Of a stretch of 64,000 bases of DNA, positions 35,889 to 43,223 are shown one piece after another. The position numbers were made by a program, and so were the translations under genes. Origin of the DNA: Agromyces cavernae (GTDB taxonomy: Bacteria > Actinomycetota > Actinomycetes > Actinomycetales > Microbacteriaceae). The notes beneath the pieces are model-generated. The model searched no databases and was not told the DNA's origin. It saw nothing but the letters and a program-made list of their open reading frames with translations. Position 1 is the stretch's first letter; each line of letters starts with the position of its first letter. The stretch covers positions 558,001 to 622,000 of the forward strand of contig NZ_JAJNMP010000002.1 of the NCBI RefSeq assembly GCF_021044935.1. Direction: 5' to 3'.

Positions 35889-36542
35889 ATGCAGTGGTGG
35901 AACGACTTCATCTCATGGATCACGTCGAGCGACGCCCAGCCGGCGGTCTTCACGGCCGCCCTCCTGTTCGTCGCGGTGCTCGCCGCGGGCCTGCTCGCCG
36001 CATGGATCTCGAGTGGCTCGATCAAGCGCGTCGTCGCCCAACGCGACCGCGAGGCGAAGACGGCGGCGATCGCCGCCCTCATCGACGCCGCGACCGAGGC
36101 ATCGGTGTGGAACTCGCTCACTCCGCAGGAACAGGTGCTCGCCGACCGGGTCGTCGGGCAGGCCGACATCCAGGTGCGGCTGCTGCCGATCCGCGGCTCC
36201 GACGTCGCGGCGAACTGGGCGGCGCACCAGTTGCACGAGCTCAAGCGGGCATCCGCGACGTTCGGCTACCAACTCGATCCCGCGGTCGTCGAGTTCCGCG
36301 ACCGTCTGCTCGAGTGGCAGCGGCACCCGGGGCGCACGCGTAAGCAGTTCCAGAACGACCTCGAACGCTGGCGCACGCAGCGAATCGAGCAGCCCGAACT
36401 CGAGACCGTCGACCAGCAGGACGCGTGGGTCGCAGCACAGCACCACGAGCGCTACAGCGAGACGGTCCCGCTCCGTGAGAGCACGGCCGATGCGGCGACC
36501 GGGCCGACCCAGACGGTGCCCACCGACGTTCCCAACCGCTGA
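35889..36542 (+). CDS. Hypothetical membrane-anchored protein
   Basis: The 217-residue protein has a single N-terminal membrane span (about residues 19-42) followed by a charged, largely helical cytosolic region rich in Glu, Arg and Gln; Trp-containing segments (EASVWNSL, SDVAANWAAHQ) suggest a defined fold. The last 30 residues are Thr/Pro-rich. I do not recognise a family. Its stop codon is one base from that of nadE on the other strand. Predicted leaderless. Confidence 0.75.
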   Translation: MQWWNDFISWITSSDAQPAVFTAALLFVAVLAAGLLAAWISSGSIKRVVAQRDREAKTAAIAALIDAATEASVWNSLTPQEQVLADRVVGQADIQVRLLPIRGSDVAANWAAHQLHELKRASATFGYQLDPAVVEFRDRLLEWQRHPGRTRKQFQNDLERWRTQRIEQPELETVDQQDAWVAAQHHERYSETVPLRESTADAATGPTQTVPTDVPNR

Positions 36543-36543
36543 G

Positions 36544-37365
36544 TCAGCGCCACCAATCGTCGAACATCGAGACGGGCACGGTGCGCTTGTGTCGCGTCTG
36601 CTGGAACCGGGCCTCGATCTTCTCGGCGATCTCGGGATCGATGTCCTCACCCTCGAGGAACGCGTCGATGTCGCGATACCGCAGTCCGAGATTGGCTTCG
36701 TCGGACTGACCCGGGTCGCCGTCGAGCAGGTCCGCGGTCGGCACCTTGAGGAAGAGCCGGTCGGGCGCGCCGAGGTGTTCGAGCAGTGAGCGGCCCTGCC
36801 GCTTCGTGAGACCGCTCAAGGGCAGGACGTCTGCTCCCCCATCACCGAACTTCGTGAAGAATCCCGTGACGGCCTCGGCGGCGTGGTCGGTGCCGACCAC
36901 GAGCAGCCCCCGCTCGCCCGCGAGCGCGTACTGGGCGACCATCCGCATGCGCGCCTTGACATTGCCCTTGCCGAAGTCGCTGATCGGGACATCCATCGCT
37001 TCGGCGAAGTCCGCCGAGAGCCCGTCGACGCCGCCCTTGACGTTGAAGAGGACCGTCTCCTGCGGATCGATGAAGTCGAGGGCGATCTGCGCGTCGCCCT
37101 CATCATGCTGCACCCCGTAGGGAAGCCGCACCGCGACGAAGGTCGCCGCACCTCCCTCGGAGAGGACCTCTTCGACGGCGAGCCGGCAGAGACGTCCGGC
37201 GAGCGAGGAATCCTGCCCGCCGCTGATTCCCAGCACGAGGCCCTTCGCGCCGGTTGCGCGAAGGTAGGCCTTGAGGAAGTCGACCCGTGCACGCACCTGC
37301 TCGGCCGGATCGATGGCTGGGGTGACATGGAGTTCGGCGATGATTCGCGCCTGGACGTCTCGCAT
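36544..37365 (-). CDS. nadE: Ammonia-dependent NAD synthetase
   Basis: Makes NAD from deamido-NAD, ATP and ammonia in the cytosol. The 273-residue protein has the PP-loop SGGQDS motif ([14 protein letters not shown]), QDSSL for pyrophosphate, [22 protein letters not shown] and the C-terminal P2-loop region [14 protein letters not shown]. No glutaminase domain is present, so it must use free ammonia, which is the E. coli/Bacillus form. The -10 TATCGT ends 6 bases before the ATG, so the mRNA is probably leaderless. It is divergent from the antiporter gene. Confidence 0.96.
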   Translation of the reverse strand: MRDVQARIIAELHVTPAIDPAEQVRARVDFLKAYLRATGAKGLVLGISGGQDSSLAGRLCRLAVEEVLSEGGAATFVAVRLPYGVQHDEGDAQIALDFIDPQETVLFNVKGGVDGLSADFAEAMDVPISDFGKGNVKARMRMVAQYALAGERGLLVVGTDHAAEAVTGFFTKFGDGGADVLPLSGLTKRQGRSLLEHLGAPDRLFLKVPTADLLDGDPGQSDEANLGLRYRDIDAFLEGEDIDPEIAEKIEARFQQTRHKRTVPVSMFDDWWR

Positions 37366-37371
37366 GCCCCG

Positions 37372-37377
37372 ACGATA
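37372..37377 (-). promoter_or_regulatory. -10 element for leaderless nadE
   Basis: TATCGT on the minus strand, 6 bases from the ATG at 37365. Confidence 0.55.
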
Positions 37378-37495
37378 CCGTCGGCGTGTTTCGCGCAGGA
37401 AACGCGCCTCGCCGTGGCGTCGTCGGCCCGCACGGCGACTCGACTCCCACTAACATCGCGACTGGGGTGCGGTCGCGCCCCGTCGGGAGGGACCC

Positions 37496-38716
37496 ATGGA
37501 AGTCTCGCTCAGCACGATGGTGCTCGTGCCGGCGATCGCCGCAGTGGCGCCGCTGCTCGTTCGCGGGATCGGGCGATGGTTGGCGATACCGCTCGTCGTG
37601 TTCGAGATCGTGCTCGGGCTGCTGCTCGGTCCCGCCGTGCTCGGCTGGGTGGTGCCCGACGCCTTCCTCGACCTCCTGTCGGAGTTCGGCCTGGCGATGC
37701 TGTTCTTCCTCGCGGGCAACGAGATCGACTTCCGCGCGATCCGTGGCCGCCCGATCAGCAGGGCGGCGATCGGCTGGATCATCTCGCTCGCCGCGGGCTT
37801 CGGCATCGCCGCACTCATCGCCGTCGACCTCCCGTCGGCCGCGTTCATCGGCATCGCGCTCACCTCGACCGCGCTCGGCACGATCCTGCCGGTGCTGCGC
37901 GACTCGGGTGACCTCAAGACTCCGTTCGGCATCTCGGTGATCGCGCTCGGCGCTGTCGGCGAATTCGGGCCGCTCCTGGCGATCTCGCTCTTCCTGAGCG
38001 GACGCTCGCCGCTCGTCGCGGCCCTCGTGCTGCTGCTCTTCGCACTCCTCGCAGGCATCGCGATCTGGTTCGCAGCGAGGGGTCTGGGCGAGCGCCTGCA
38101 CCACGCCATCACGACCACACTCCACACCAGCGGACAGTTCGCGGTGCGGCTCGTGTTGTTCGTGCTGCTCGCACTCGTCGCCCTCAGCATGCTGCTCGAT
38201 CTGGACATGCTCCTCGGTGCATTCACCGCGGGGGTGATCTATCGCCTGCTGATGACCGGCGCACCGAAAGCCGACGCCGAAGCCGTCGAATCGAAGCTCG
38301 AAGCGGTCGGCTACGGCTTCCTGGTGCCGGTGTTCTTCATCAACACCGGCGTGGAGTTCGACCTCGCGGCGCTGTTCGCCGACGGTCGCACGATCGCGAT
38401 GCTGCCGTTGTTCCTGGTGCTGCTGCTCGTCGTGCGCGGACTCCCGTCACTCCTCGCCACGCCGCCCGAGGCGACTCCTCGCGACCGTGTCGCGACCGCC
38501 CTCTTCGGGTCGACCGGACTGCCGATCATCGTCGCGGTCACGGCCATCGGCGTCAGCCGCGACGAGCTCGACAGCGGAACCGCCGCCGCACTCGTCGGTG
38601 CGGGAATGCTCTCGGTGCTGCTGTTCCCGCTCATCGCCCTCGCCATCAGAGACGGCAGCAGAAGATCGCGTCGGCGCACGCGCACCGACGATGTGGGCAT
38701 GCCCACAGAAGGCTGA
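37496..38716 (+). CDS. Cation/proton antiporter (CPA2, KefB-like)
   Basis: Membrane transporter of 406 residues with about 12 hydrophobic segments. Family features include the GLLLGPAVLG turn after the second span, the EFGLAMLFFLAGNEIDF segment, and LTSTALGTILPVL with the polar residues of the ion site. There is no TrkA-N domain, so it is a stand-alone Na+ or K+/H+ exchanger subunit. A TAACAT -10 (37451-37456) gives a leader of about 33 bases with a GGGAGG ribosome-binding site. Basic C-terminal tail. Confidence 0.9.
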   Translation: MEVSLSTMVLVPAIAAVAPLLVRGIGRWLAIPLVVFEIVLGLLLGPAVLGWVVPDAFLDLLSEFGLAMLFFLAGNEIDFRAIRGRPISRAAIGWIISLAAGFGIAALIAVDLPSAAFIGIALTSTALGTILPVLRDSGDLKTPFGISVIALGAVGEFGPLLAISLFLSGRSPLVAALVLLLFALLAGIAIWFAARGLGERLHHAITTTLHTSGQFAVRLVLFVLLALVALSMLLDLDMLLGAFTAGVIYRLLMTGAPKADAEAVESKLEAVGYGFLVPVFFINTGVEFDLAALFADGRTIAMLPLFLVLLLVVRGLPSLLATPPEATPRDRVATALFGSTGLPIIVAVTAIGVSRDELDSGTAAALVGAGMLSVLLFPLIALAIRDGSRRSRRRTRTDDVGMPTEG

Positions 38717-38783
38717 GCCCTCTCGGCGAGCACGGCCGATCACCACTCGGTGGCTATGCTGTCTGAAGCACGGTCCATCCTCA

Positions 38784-38856
38784 CCCCCCGTAGCTCAGTG
38801 GACAGAGCAGGTGGTTTCTACCCACTTGGTCGGGAGTTCGAATCTCTCCGGGGGGA
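38784..38856 (+). tRNA. tRNA-Arg (anticodon UCU)
   Basis: Cloverleaf with acceptor CCCCCCG/CGGGGGG, D-arm TAGCTCAGTGGACAGAGCA, anticodon stem GGTGG/CCACT with loop TTTCTAC (anticodon TCT), T-arm GGGAG/CTCTC and discriminator A. CCA is not encoded. Confidence 0.95.
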
Positions 38857-38899
38857 CTCCACCCGCATCGGCTCGGCGCCTCGTGTCGGCACGCCCCGC

Positions 38900-38905
38900 T
38901 AGACT
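38900..38905 (+). promoter_or_regulatory. -10 element for leaderless orn
   Basis: TAGACT ending 6 bases before the orn ATG at 38912; no ribosome-binding site between. Confidence 0.6.
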
Positions 38906-38911
38906 CGCCGC

Positions 38912-39532
38912 ATGGCTTCCTCGAGTGACCGACTGGTCTGGATCGACTGCGAGATGACCGGACTCGACCTCGAGGTCGACGAACTCGTCGAGATCGCGGT
39001 CGTCATCACCGACTACGACCTGACCCCCGTCGACGCGGGGCTCAGCATCGTCATCAAGCCCGATGCGAGCGCGCTCGAGTCGATGGGCGAGTTCGTGCGG
39101 GCGATGCACACCGAGTCGGGCCTCCTCGAAGAGATCCCCAACGGGGTGAGTGTCGCCGATGCCGAGTACCAGGTGCTCGAGTACGTGCTGAAGCACGTCC
39201 CCGCCGAGCAGAAGGCGCCCCTCGCGGGCAACTCCATCGGCACCGACCGCGCATTCCTCACGAAGTACATGCCGCGCCTCGACGCGCACCTGCACTACCG
39301 CAACGTCGACGTCTCGTCGATCAAGGAGCTCGCGAAGCGCTGGTACCCCCGCGCATATTTCAACGCCCCCGCGAAGAACGGCGGGCACCGGGCGCTCGCC
39401 GACATCCTCGAGTCGATCAGGGAGCTGCACTACTACCGGCGCGCGGTGTTCGTCGCCGACCCCGGGCCGTCGAGCCAGGAGCTGCAGACCCTCGCAGCGT
39501 CGGTCGTGGACGAGTTCGCCCCCAAGGTGTAG
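38912..39532 (+). CDS. orn: Oligoribonuclease
   Basis: 3'-5' exonuclease that degrades dinucleotides and short RNA oligomers and ends RNA and cyclic-di-nucleotide turnover. The 206-residue protein has the DEDDh motifs: DCEMTGLDLE (Exo I), AGNSIGTDRAFL (Exo II) and HRALADI (Exo III with His and Asp). Length is a little above the E. coli enzyme because of a C-terminal tail. Sits between tRNA-Arg and tRNA-His and is predicted leaderless. Confidence 0.97.
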   Translation: MASSSDRLVWIDCEMTGLDLEVDELVEIAVVITDYDLTPVDAGLSIVIKPDASALESMGEFVRAMHTESGLLEEIPNGVSVADAEYQVLEYVLKHVPAEQKAPLAGNSIGTDRAFLTKYMPRLDAHLHYRNVDVSSIKELAKRWYPRAYFNAPAKNGGHRALADILESIRELHYYRRAVFVADPGPSSQELQTLAASVVDEFAPKV

Positions 39533-39574
39533 TAGTCTCTTCTAGTTGCCATATCGCTTCGGCGGTGGGCACAT

Positions 39575-39651
39575 GGTGGGTATAGCTCAGTCGGTAGAGC
39601 GCCTGGTTGTGGTCCAGGAGGTCGCGGGTTCAAGCCCCGTTACTCACCCCA
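39575..39651 (+). tRNA. tRNA-His (anticodon GUG)
   Basis: Has the extra G at position -1 (39575) facing C73, acceptor GTGGGTA/TACTCAC with one G-U pair, anticodon stem CCTGG/CCAGG with loop TTGTGGT (anticodon GTG), and T-arm GCGGG/CCCGT. The CCA end is encoded (39649-39651), unlike in the other tRNA genes of this window. Confidence 0.95.
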
Positions 39652-39714
39652 AGAGCGCCTGGTTGCGGTACAGCATCCGGAGATGCTCGCGGGTTCGAAC
39701 CCCGTAAGATACCC
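39652..39714 (+). pseudogene. Degenerate partial tRNA-His copy
   Basis: Directly after the CCA of tRNA-His the sequence repeats the tRNA from the D-stem on: AGAGCGCCTGGTTGCGGT matches AGAGCGCCTGGTTGTGGT, and a complete T-arm (GCGGGTTCGAACCCCGT) follows. Between them is an inserted hairpin AGCATC/GATGCT. The 5' acceptor strand and D-loop are missing, so a normal tRNA cannot form. It could be a decayed duplication, a left-over attachment site, or a small structured RNA read through from tRNA-His. Confidence 0.65.
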
Positions 39715-39724
39715 AATACCGCAG

Positions 39725-39751
39725 AACGCGGGTCCACCCGGGCCCGCGTTT
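39725..39751 (+). terminator. Terminator after the tRNA-His region
   Basis: Stem AACGCGGG (39725-39732) / CCCGCGTT (39743-39750) with a 10-base loop, followed by T. It probably ends the tRNA-His transcript including the partial copy. Confidence 0.6.
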
Positions 39752-39799
39752 CGCACATCTGCAGAACAACGCAATGTTGACAGCCGACAGGGGCGACTC

Positions 39800-40147
39800 G
39801 TGGAACTCGATGCCGAAGCCTTCGAAGCCCTGGTCATCGATGAGCTCGACAAGTTGCCCGACGACATGGTCGAGGGCCTCGAGAACCTCGTCTTCGTCGT
39901 CGAGGATCGTCCGGAAGACGGCTCGCTCGACACACTCGGCCTCTACGAGGGGTGGGCGCTCACCGAACGCGACCGGTACGGCTTCGGCGAGATGCCCGAC
40001 CGGATCATCCTGTTCCGCGAACCGCTGCTCGCCATGTGCGACGACGAAGACGAACTCCGCGATGAGATCCACGTGACCCTCGTCCACGAGATCGCGCATT
40101 TCTACGGCATCGACGACGACCGGCTGCACGAGCTGGGCTGGGCCTGA
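39800..40147 (+). CDS. Small zincin-type metallopeptidase family protein
   Basis: A 115-residue acidic protein of the possible-zincin family (Zincin_1, PF06262 type). The HEIAH zinc motif lies near residue 100 in VTLVHEIAHFYGIDDDRLHELGW, with the last His/Glu as candidate third ligand. Most of the chain is highly acidic (EDRPEDGSLDTLG, DDEDELRDE). The GTG start at 39800 begins the conserved part; the open frame upstream runs into the terminator and tRNA copy. Proteolytic activity has not been shown for this family as far as I know. Confidence 0.85.
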   Translation: MELDAEAFEALVIDELDKLPDDMVEGLENLVFVVEDRPEDGSLDTLGLYEGWALTERDRYGFGEMPDRIILFREPLLAMCDDEDELRDEIHVTLVHEIAHFYGIDDDRLHELGWA

Positions 40148-40159
40148 GCCCGACCGGGT

Positions 40160-40165
40160 TACCCT
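40160..40165 (+). promoter_or_regulatory. -10 element for the leaderless carboxypeptidase-like gene
   Basis: TACCCT ending 6 bases before the ATG at 40172. Confidence 0.55.
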
Positions 40166-40171
40166 GAATCC

Positions 40172-41434
40172 ATGAAGTTCAGCCCCGGCCGCGTCGTCGG
40201 CATCACCCTCGGGGCAGTCGCGATCCTCGCGGTCGGGGTCTACGGGCCCGCGATGCTCCTCGGCCCGCTTCCCGAGCCCTCGGTGCACCTCGCGACAGTC
40301 TCGGGTGGGTCATCCGATGCGGGCGCCGCCGCGCCCATCGTGCTGCCCGAGACCGGCGCGAGTGCGCTCGCCCTCGTGTCCGACGAGGGTGAGGCGGAGG
40401 CGCTCGCAGTCGCGGGCGACACCGAAGCGGTGCCGATCGGCGGCGCCGTGAAGCTCGTCACCGTGCTCGCGACGCTCGAGTCGCTGCCGCTTCCCGCCGA
40501 TGGCGACGGACCGGGAGTGCGCATCGGGCCGGCCGACTACACCGACTACCTCCGCTACGAGGGCGAGGGCTCGCGCACCCTGCAGGTCTCCCCCGGCGAC
40601 ACCTGGTCCGAGCGCGATGTGGTGCGCGCCGTGCTGCTGGCCTCGAGCAACAACCACGCCGACACGCTCGCCCGCTGGGCGTTCGGCAGCGTCGATGCCT
40701 GCGTCACGGCCGCGAACGACTGGCTCGCCCAGCAGGGGTTCACCGCAACGCGCGTCGCCGACGCGACCGGCCTCTCGGGTGACAACGTCGGCACCGCCGA
40801 AGAGCTCACCCGCCTCGCTGCGCTCGTGCTCGCCGACCCCGAACTCGCCGAGATCTACGAGACTCCCGATTCCGCCACGCTCGGCGCGCGCGACGTGCCC
40901 GACGTCGTCGACCGGCTCGGCGACGAGGGCATCCGCGCGATCGCTCGCAGCTACACCGACCAAGCGGGCGTCAGCTTCATCTACGCGACGACCGTGACCG
41001 GCGGCGAGGGCGAAGAGCCGCGCCGCGTCATCGGCGCGATGACGCTCATCCCCGACTACGACACCCTCGACGCCGCCGTCGTGCAGACGAAGGAATCTGT
41101 GTCGGCGGCGGCGCAGCCGATCAGCGTCATCACGGCCGGCACGAGCTACGGCCGAGTCGAGTCGGCGTGGGGCGACTCCGCCGAGCTGATCGCGACCGCA
41201 GATCGAACGGATGCCGCGTGGGGCAGCGATCCCGGGGAGGCATCGGTCACGGTGGAGCGGTTCATCACGGCGCCGGCCGGGCGGGTGGTCGGCAGCGTCG
41301 CGGTTTCGACTGCCGACGGTGACCTCACCTCGGAACTCGAGCTCTCGAGCGGAATCGGCGACCCGGGCCCGCTGTGGCGCCTCGCGAACCCCGTCGCACT
41401 CATCAGCGCCTTCATCGCCGACCAGTCGAGCTGA
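40172..41434 (+). CDS. D-alanyl-D-alanine carboxypeptidase-like protein, catalytic Ser and KTG missing
   Basis: A 420-residue exported protein with an N-terminal membrane anchor (about residues 9-31) and the fold of low-molecular-weight penicillin-binding proteins (peptidase S11). The SxN motif is present (S159-N160-N161 in ASSNNHADTLARWAF), but the nucleophile motif SxxK reads G91-A-V-K94, so the serine is replaced by Gly, and the KTG motif position reads Q264-A-G. Acylation by substrate or beta-lactam therefore looks impossible; a structural or regulatory role in the envelope is inferred. Predicted leaderless. Confidence 0.85.
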   Translation: MKFSPGRVVGITLGAVAILAVGVYGPAMLLGPLPEPSVHLATVSGGSSDAGAAAPIVLPETGASALALVSDEGEAEALAVAGDTEAVPIGGAVKLVTVLATLESLPLPADGDGPGVRIGPADYTDYLRYEGEGSRTLQVSPGDTWSERDVVRAVLLASSNNHADTLARWAFGSVDACVTAANDWLAQQGFTATRVADATGLSGDNVGTAEELTRLAALVLADPELAEIYETPDSATLGARDVPDVVDRLGDEGIRAIARSYTDQAGVSFIYATTVTGGEGEEPRRVIGAMTLIPDYDTLDAAVVQTKESVSAAAQPISVITAGTSYGRVESAWGDSAELIATADRTDAAWGSDPGEASVTVERFITAPAGRVVGSVAVSTADGDLTSELELSSGIGDPGPLWRLANPVALISAFIADQSS

Positions 41435-41545
41435 GGCCCGATCGTCGCGCGGGTCGCACTCGCAGGCGCACTGTCTCGGGCGCACCCTCGGCGGCGCACG
41501 CGATGTGCGCGGCGCGATGGGCGCCCGGCGCACGAGTCGGCGGCG

Positions 41546-41806
41546 TCAGTCGTTGTTGTCCTCGTCGAACTCGACGGGATCGGAATCGCCCGCGTCGAAT
41601 CGGAACCGCACGCGGAGCTGCCCATTGACGTGGTGCTCGTCGACCGCGTCGTACCAGAAGAGCGACTCCAGCCCGTCGACCGCGGCGACCATGCCGACCC
41701 GCGACTCCGGCTTGCCGGAGATGAGGATGCGGTGCTCGAACTCCCCCTCGAGCGGGCCGTCGATGAACTCTGCGACGTACTGGGCGCCTGACGTATCTCC
41801 ACTCAT
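41546..41806 (-). CDS. Small hypothetical protein (86 aa)
   Basis: Beta-strand-rich short protein (AQYVAEFIDGPLEGEFEHRILISG) with a very acidic end (EFDEDNND) and no signal peptide. The ATG at 41806 is chosen over a start 14 codons upstream because a TACGGT -10 (41813-41818) ends exactly 6 bases before it, the spacing seen for leaderless genes here. It faces the carboxypeptidase-like gene tail to tail. Function unknown. Confidence 0.72.
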   Translation of the reverse strand: MSGDTSGAQYVAEFIDGPLEGEFEHRILISGKPESRVGMVAAVDGLESLFWYDAVDEHHVNGQLRVRFRFDAGDSDPVEFDEDNND

Positions 41807-41812
41807 GTCACT

Positions 41813-41818
41813 ACCGTA
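41813..41818 (-). promoter_or_regulatory. -10 element for the 86-aa gene
   Basis: TACGGT on the minus strand, 6 bases before the ATG at 41806; it decides the start choice. Confidence 0.5.
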
Positions 41819-41893
41819 GTCCTCCCGGCTCGCTGACGGCAGGAACACGCGAGCGACGCGACGGACGTCCCGGGGCGCAGCGCCGCGCGGCAG

Positions 41894-42457
41894 TCAGGCA
41901 CCGACTGTGCGCAGCCGGACGGCGACGCCCGGCGCGGGAGCCGTGCGGCGAACATGGCGACGCCACTGCGCGTCCCACATCTCCCAGTAGGGGTCGAACC
42001 GCCCCTCGTCGCGGTCGAGCGCGCGCTGCCTTCGAACGCGATCGGATGCCTCGACCCACACCCGCACGGCGCGCGATGCCGCGCGCCCCGCGGTGAAGGC
42101 GCCGCACCCTTCGATGACGAGGGCGTTGCCGGGCCGGCTCATCTCGACCGCTCCGGGTCGACCGGCCGCCCAGTCCCATCGCCGCCAACGGCCGACACCG
42201 CCACGCAGGAGCGGTGGCACGAGCGTGCGTGCGAGGTGCTCGCCCGCTGCATCGAGCCCCGACCACCCCGGGTAGACGTCGTCGAGGCGCACGAGGGTCG
42301 GCGCCGTGCCGGGCCAAGCCTCGACGAGCGCGTCGGCGAGGGTCGACTTGCCGGCACCGCTCGGCCCGTCGATGAGCACGATCGGTGTTCGGCGTCCTCG
42401 CACGGCGCTGACGATCGCCGCGACCGCCGGCGTCGCGACTCCGTCACGACCAGACAA
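41894..42457 (-). CDS. P-loop kinase-like protein (uridine kinase-like)
   Basis: ATP-binding protein of about 187 residues. Walker A is GPSGAGKST (near residue 32), followed by VRLDDVYPGW, the substrate-site Asp pattern of the uridine/pantothenate kinase superfamily, and a lid with RRQRALDRDEGRF. The start is uncertain: TTG at 42457 overlaps the EcfT gene by 14 bases, and GTG at 42403 is an alternative that would leave only a few residues before the P-loop. It is the last gene of the thiamine-responsive ECF operon, so a role in phosphorylating a vitamin precursor is possible, but this is inference. Confidence 0.72.
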   Translation of the reverse strand: MSGRDGVATPAVAAIVSAVRGRRTPIVLIDGPSGAGKSTLADALVEAWPGTAPTLVRLDDVYPGWSGLDAAGEHLARTLVPPLLRGGVGRWRRWDWAAGRPGAVEMSRPGNALVIEGCGAFTAGRAASRAVRVWVEASDRVRRQRALDRDEGRFDPYWEMWDAQWRRHVRRTAPAPGVAVRLRTVGA

Positions 42458-43223
42458 GGTTCCAGGCCCCGGTGAGGATCGCCGCGGACACCGACACGAC
42501 GGCGACGAGGCATCCGACCGCGATGACCCGCCACTCGGGTGCGCCGAACGTCGCCTCCCGGGCCCAGGTTCGTGGTCCGGGCGCTCCGAATCCGCGGGAC
42601 TCCATCGCGGTGGCGAGGGTGCCGCCGCGGCGGATGGCGAGCACGAGCAGGGCGAAGGCCTGGCCGAGGCTGCGGCGGATGACGCCCTTGTCGGCGACAC
42701 CGCGCGCCCGACGGGCGAGCGCGAGCGTGCGCCAGTCGTCGATCGACGACCCCACGAGCCGCAGTGCAGCGAGGGCTCCGAGCACGAATCGCGCGGGGAG
42801 CCCGAGCGTCTGCGCGAGGCCGTCGGCGAAGTCCGTGGGATCGATCGTGAGGAACAGCACGACCGCGGGAAGGGCGATCGCGATCACCCGGGTCATCGTC
42901 GCGAGCCCGATCGCGATCGAGCCGTCGCTGACCTCGATCAGGCCGAACTGCCAGTACGTCGTGCCCGACGGAGCGCCGTAGAGCACCATGCTGATGCCGG
43001 TGAGCGGCGCGGCGATCCAGACGGGCAGGGTTCGCGGCGACCACAGCAGCGGGCCCAGCCCCACCGCGGTGAACACGATGAGCTCGCAGACGATCGCGAC
43101 GCCCGCCGAGACCGGGTCGAGGGTGAGCACGAGACCGATCGAGAGCGGTATCGTCGCCGCGACCTTCGCGACGGGGTTGATCCCCGCGAGGGGCAGGTCG
43201 GGGCGCACGGTGGCGATGCTCAT
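42444..43223 (-). CDS. ECF transporter T component (YkoC-like)
   Basis: Energy-coupling membrane subunit of 259 residues with five to six spans (around 28-45, 48-65, 68-85, 95-115, 235-255). The coupling helices carry the Ala-Arg-Gly type motif in ALARRARGVADKG and MESRGFGAPG, which contact the ATPases. It overlaps the ATPase gene by 4 bases and the kinase-like gene by 14. Together with the neighbours it forms a YkoEDC-type importer, proposed for the hydroxymethylpyrimidine moiety of thiamine. Confidence 0.9.
   Translation of the reverse strand: MSIATVRPDLPLAGINPVAKVAATIPLSIGLVLTLDPVSAGVAIVCELIVFTAVGLGPLLWSPRTLPVWIAAPLTGISMVLYGAPSGTTYWQFGLIEVSDGSIAIGLATMTRVIAIALPAVVLFLTIDPTDFADGLAQTLGLPARFVLGALAALRLVGSSIDDWRTLALARRARGVADKGVIRRSLGQAFALLVLAIRRGGTLATAMESRGFGAPGPRTWAREATFGAPEWRVIAVGCLVAVVSVSAAILTGAWNLVWS

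Noticed and set aside
39652..39714. Considered a functional second tRNA
   Set aside because: No 5' acceptor strand or D-arm can be formed; only the T-arm is intact.
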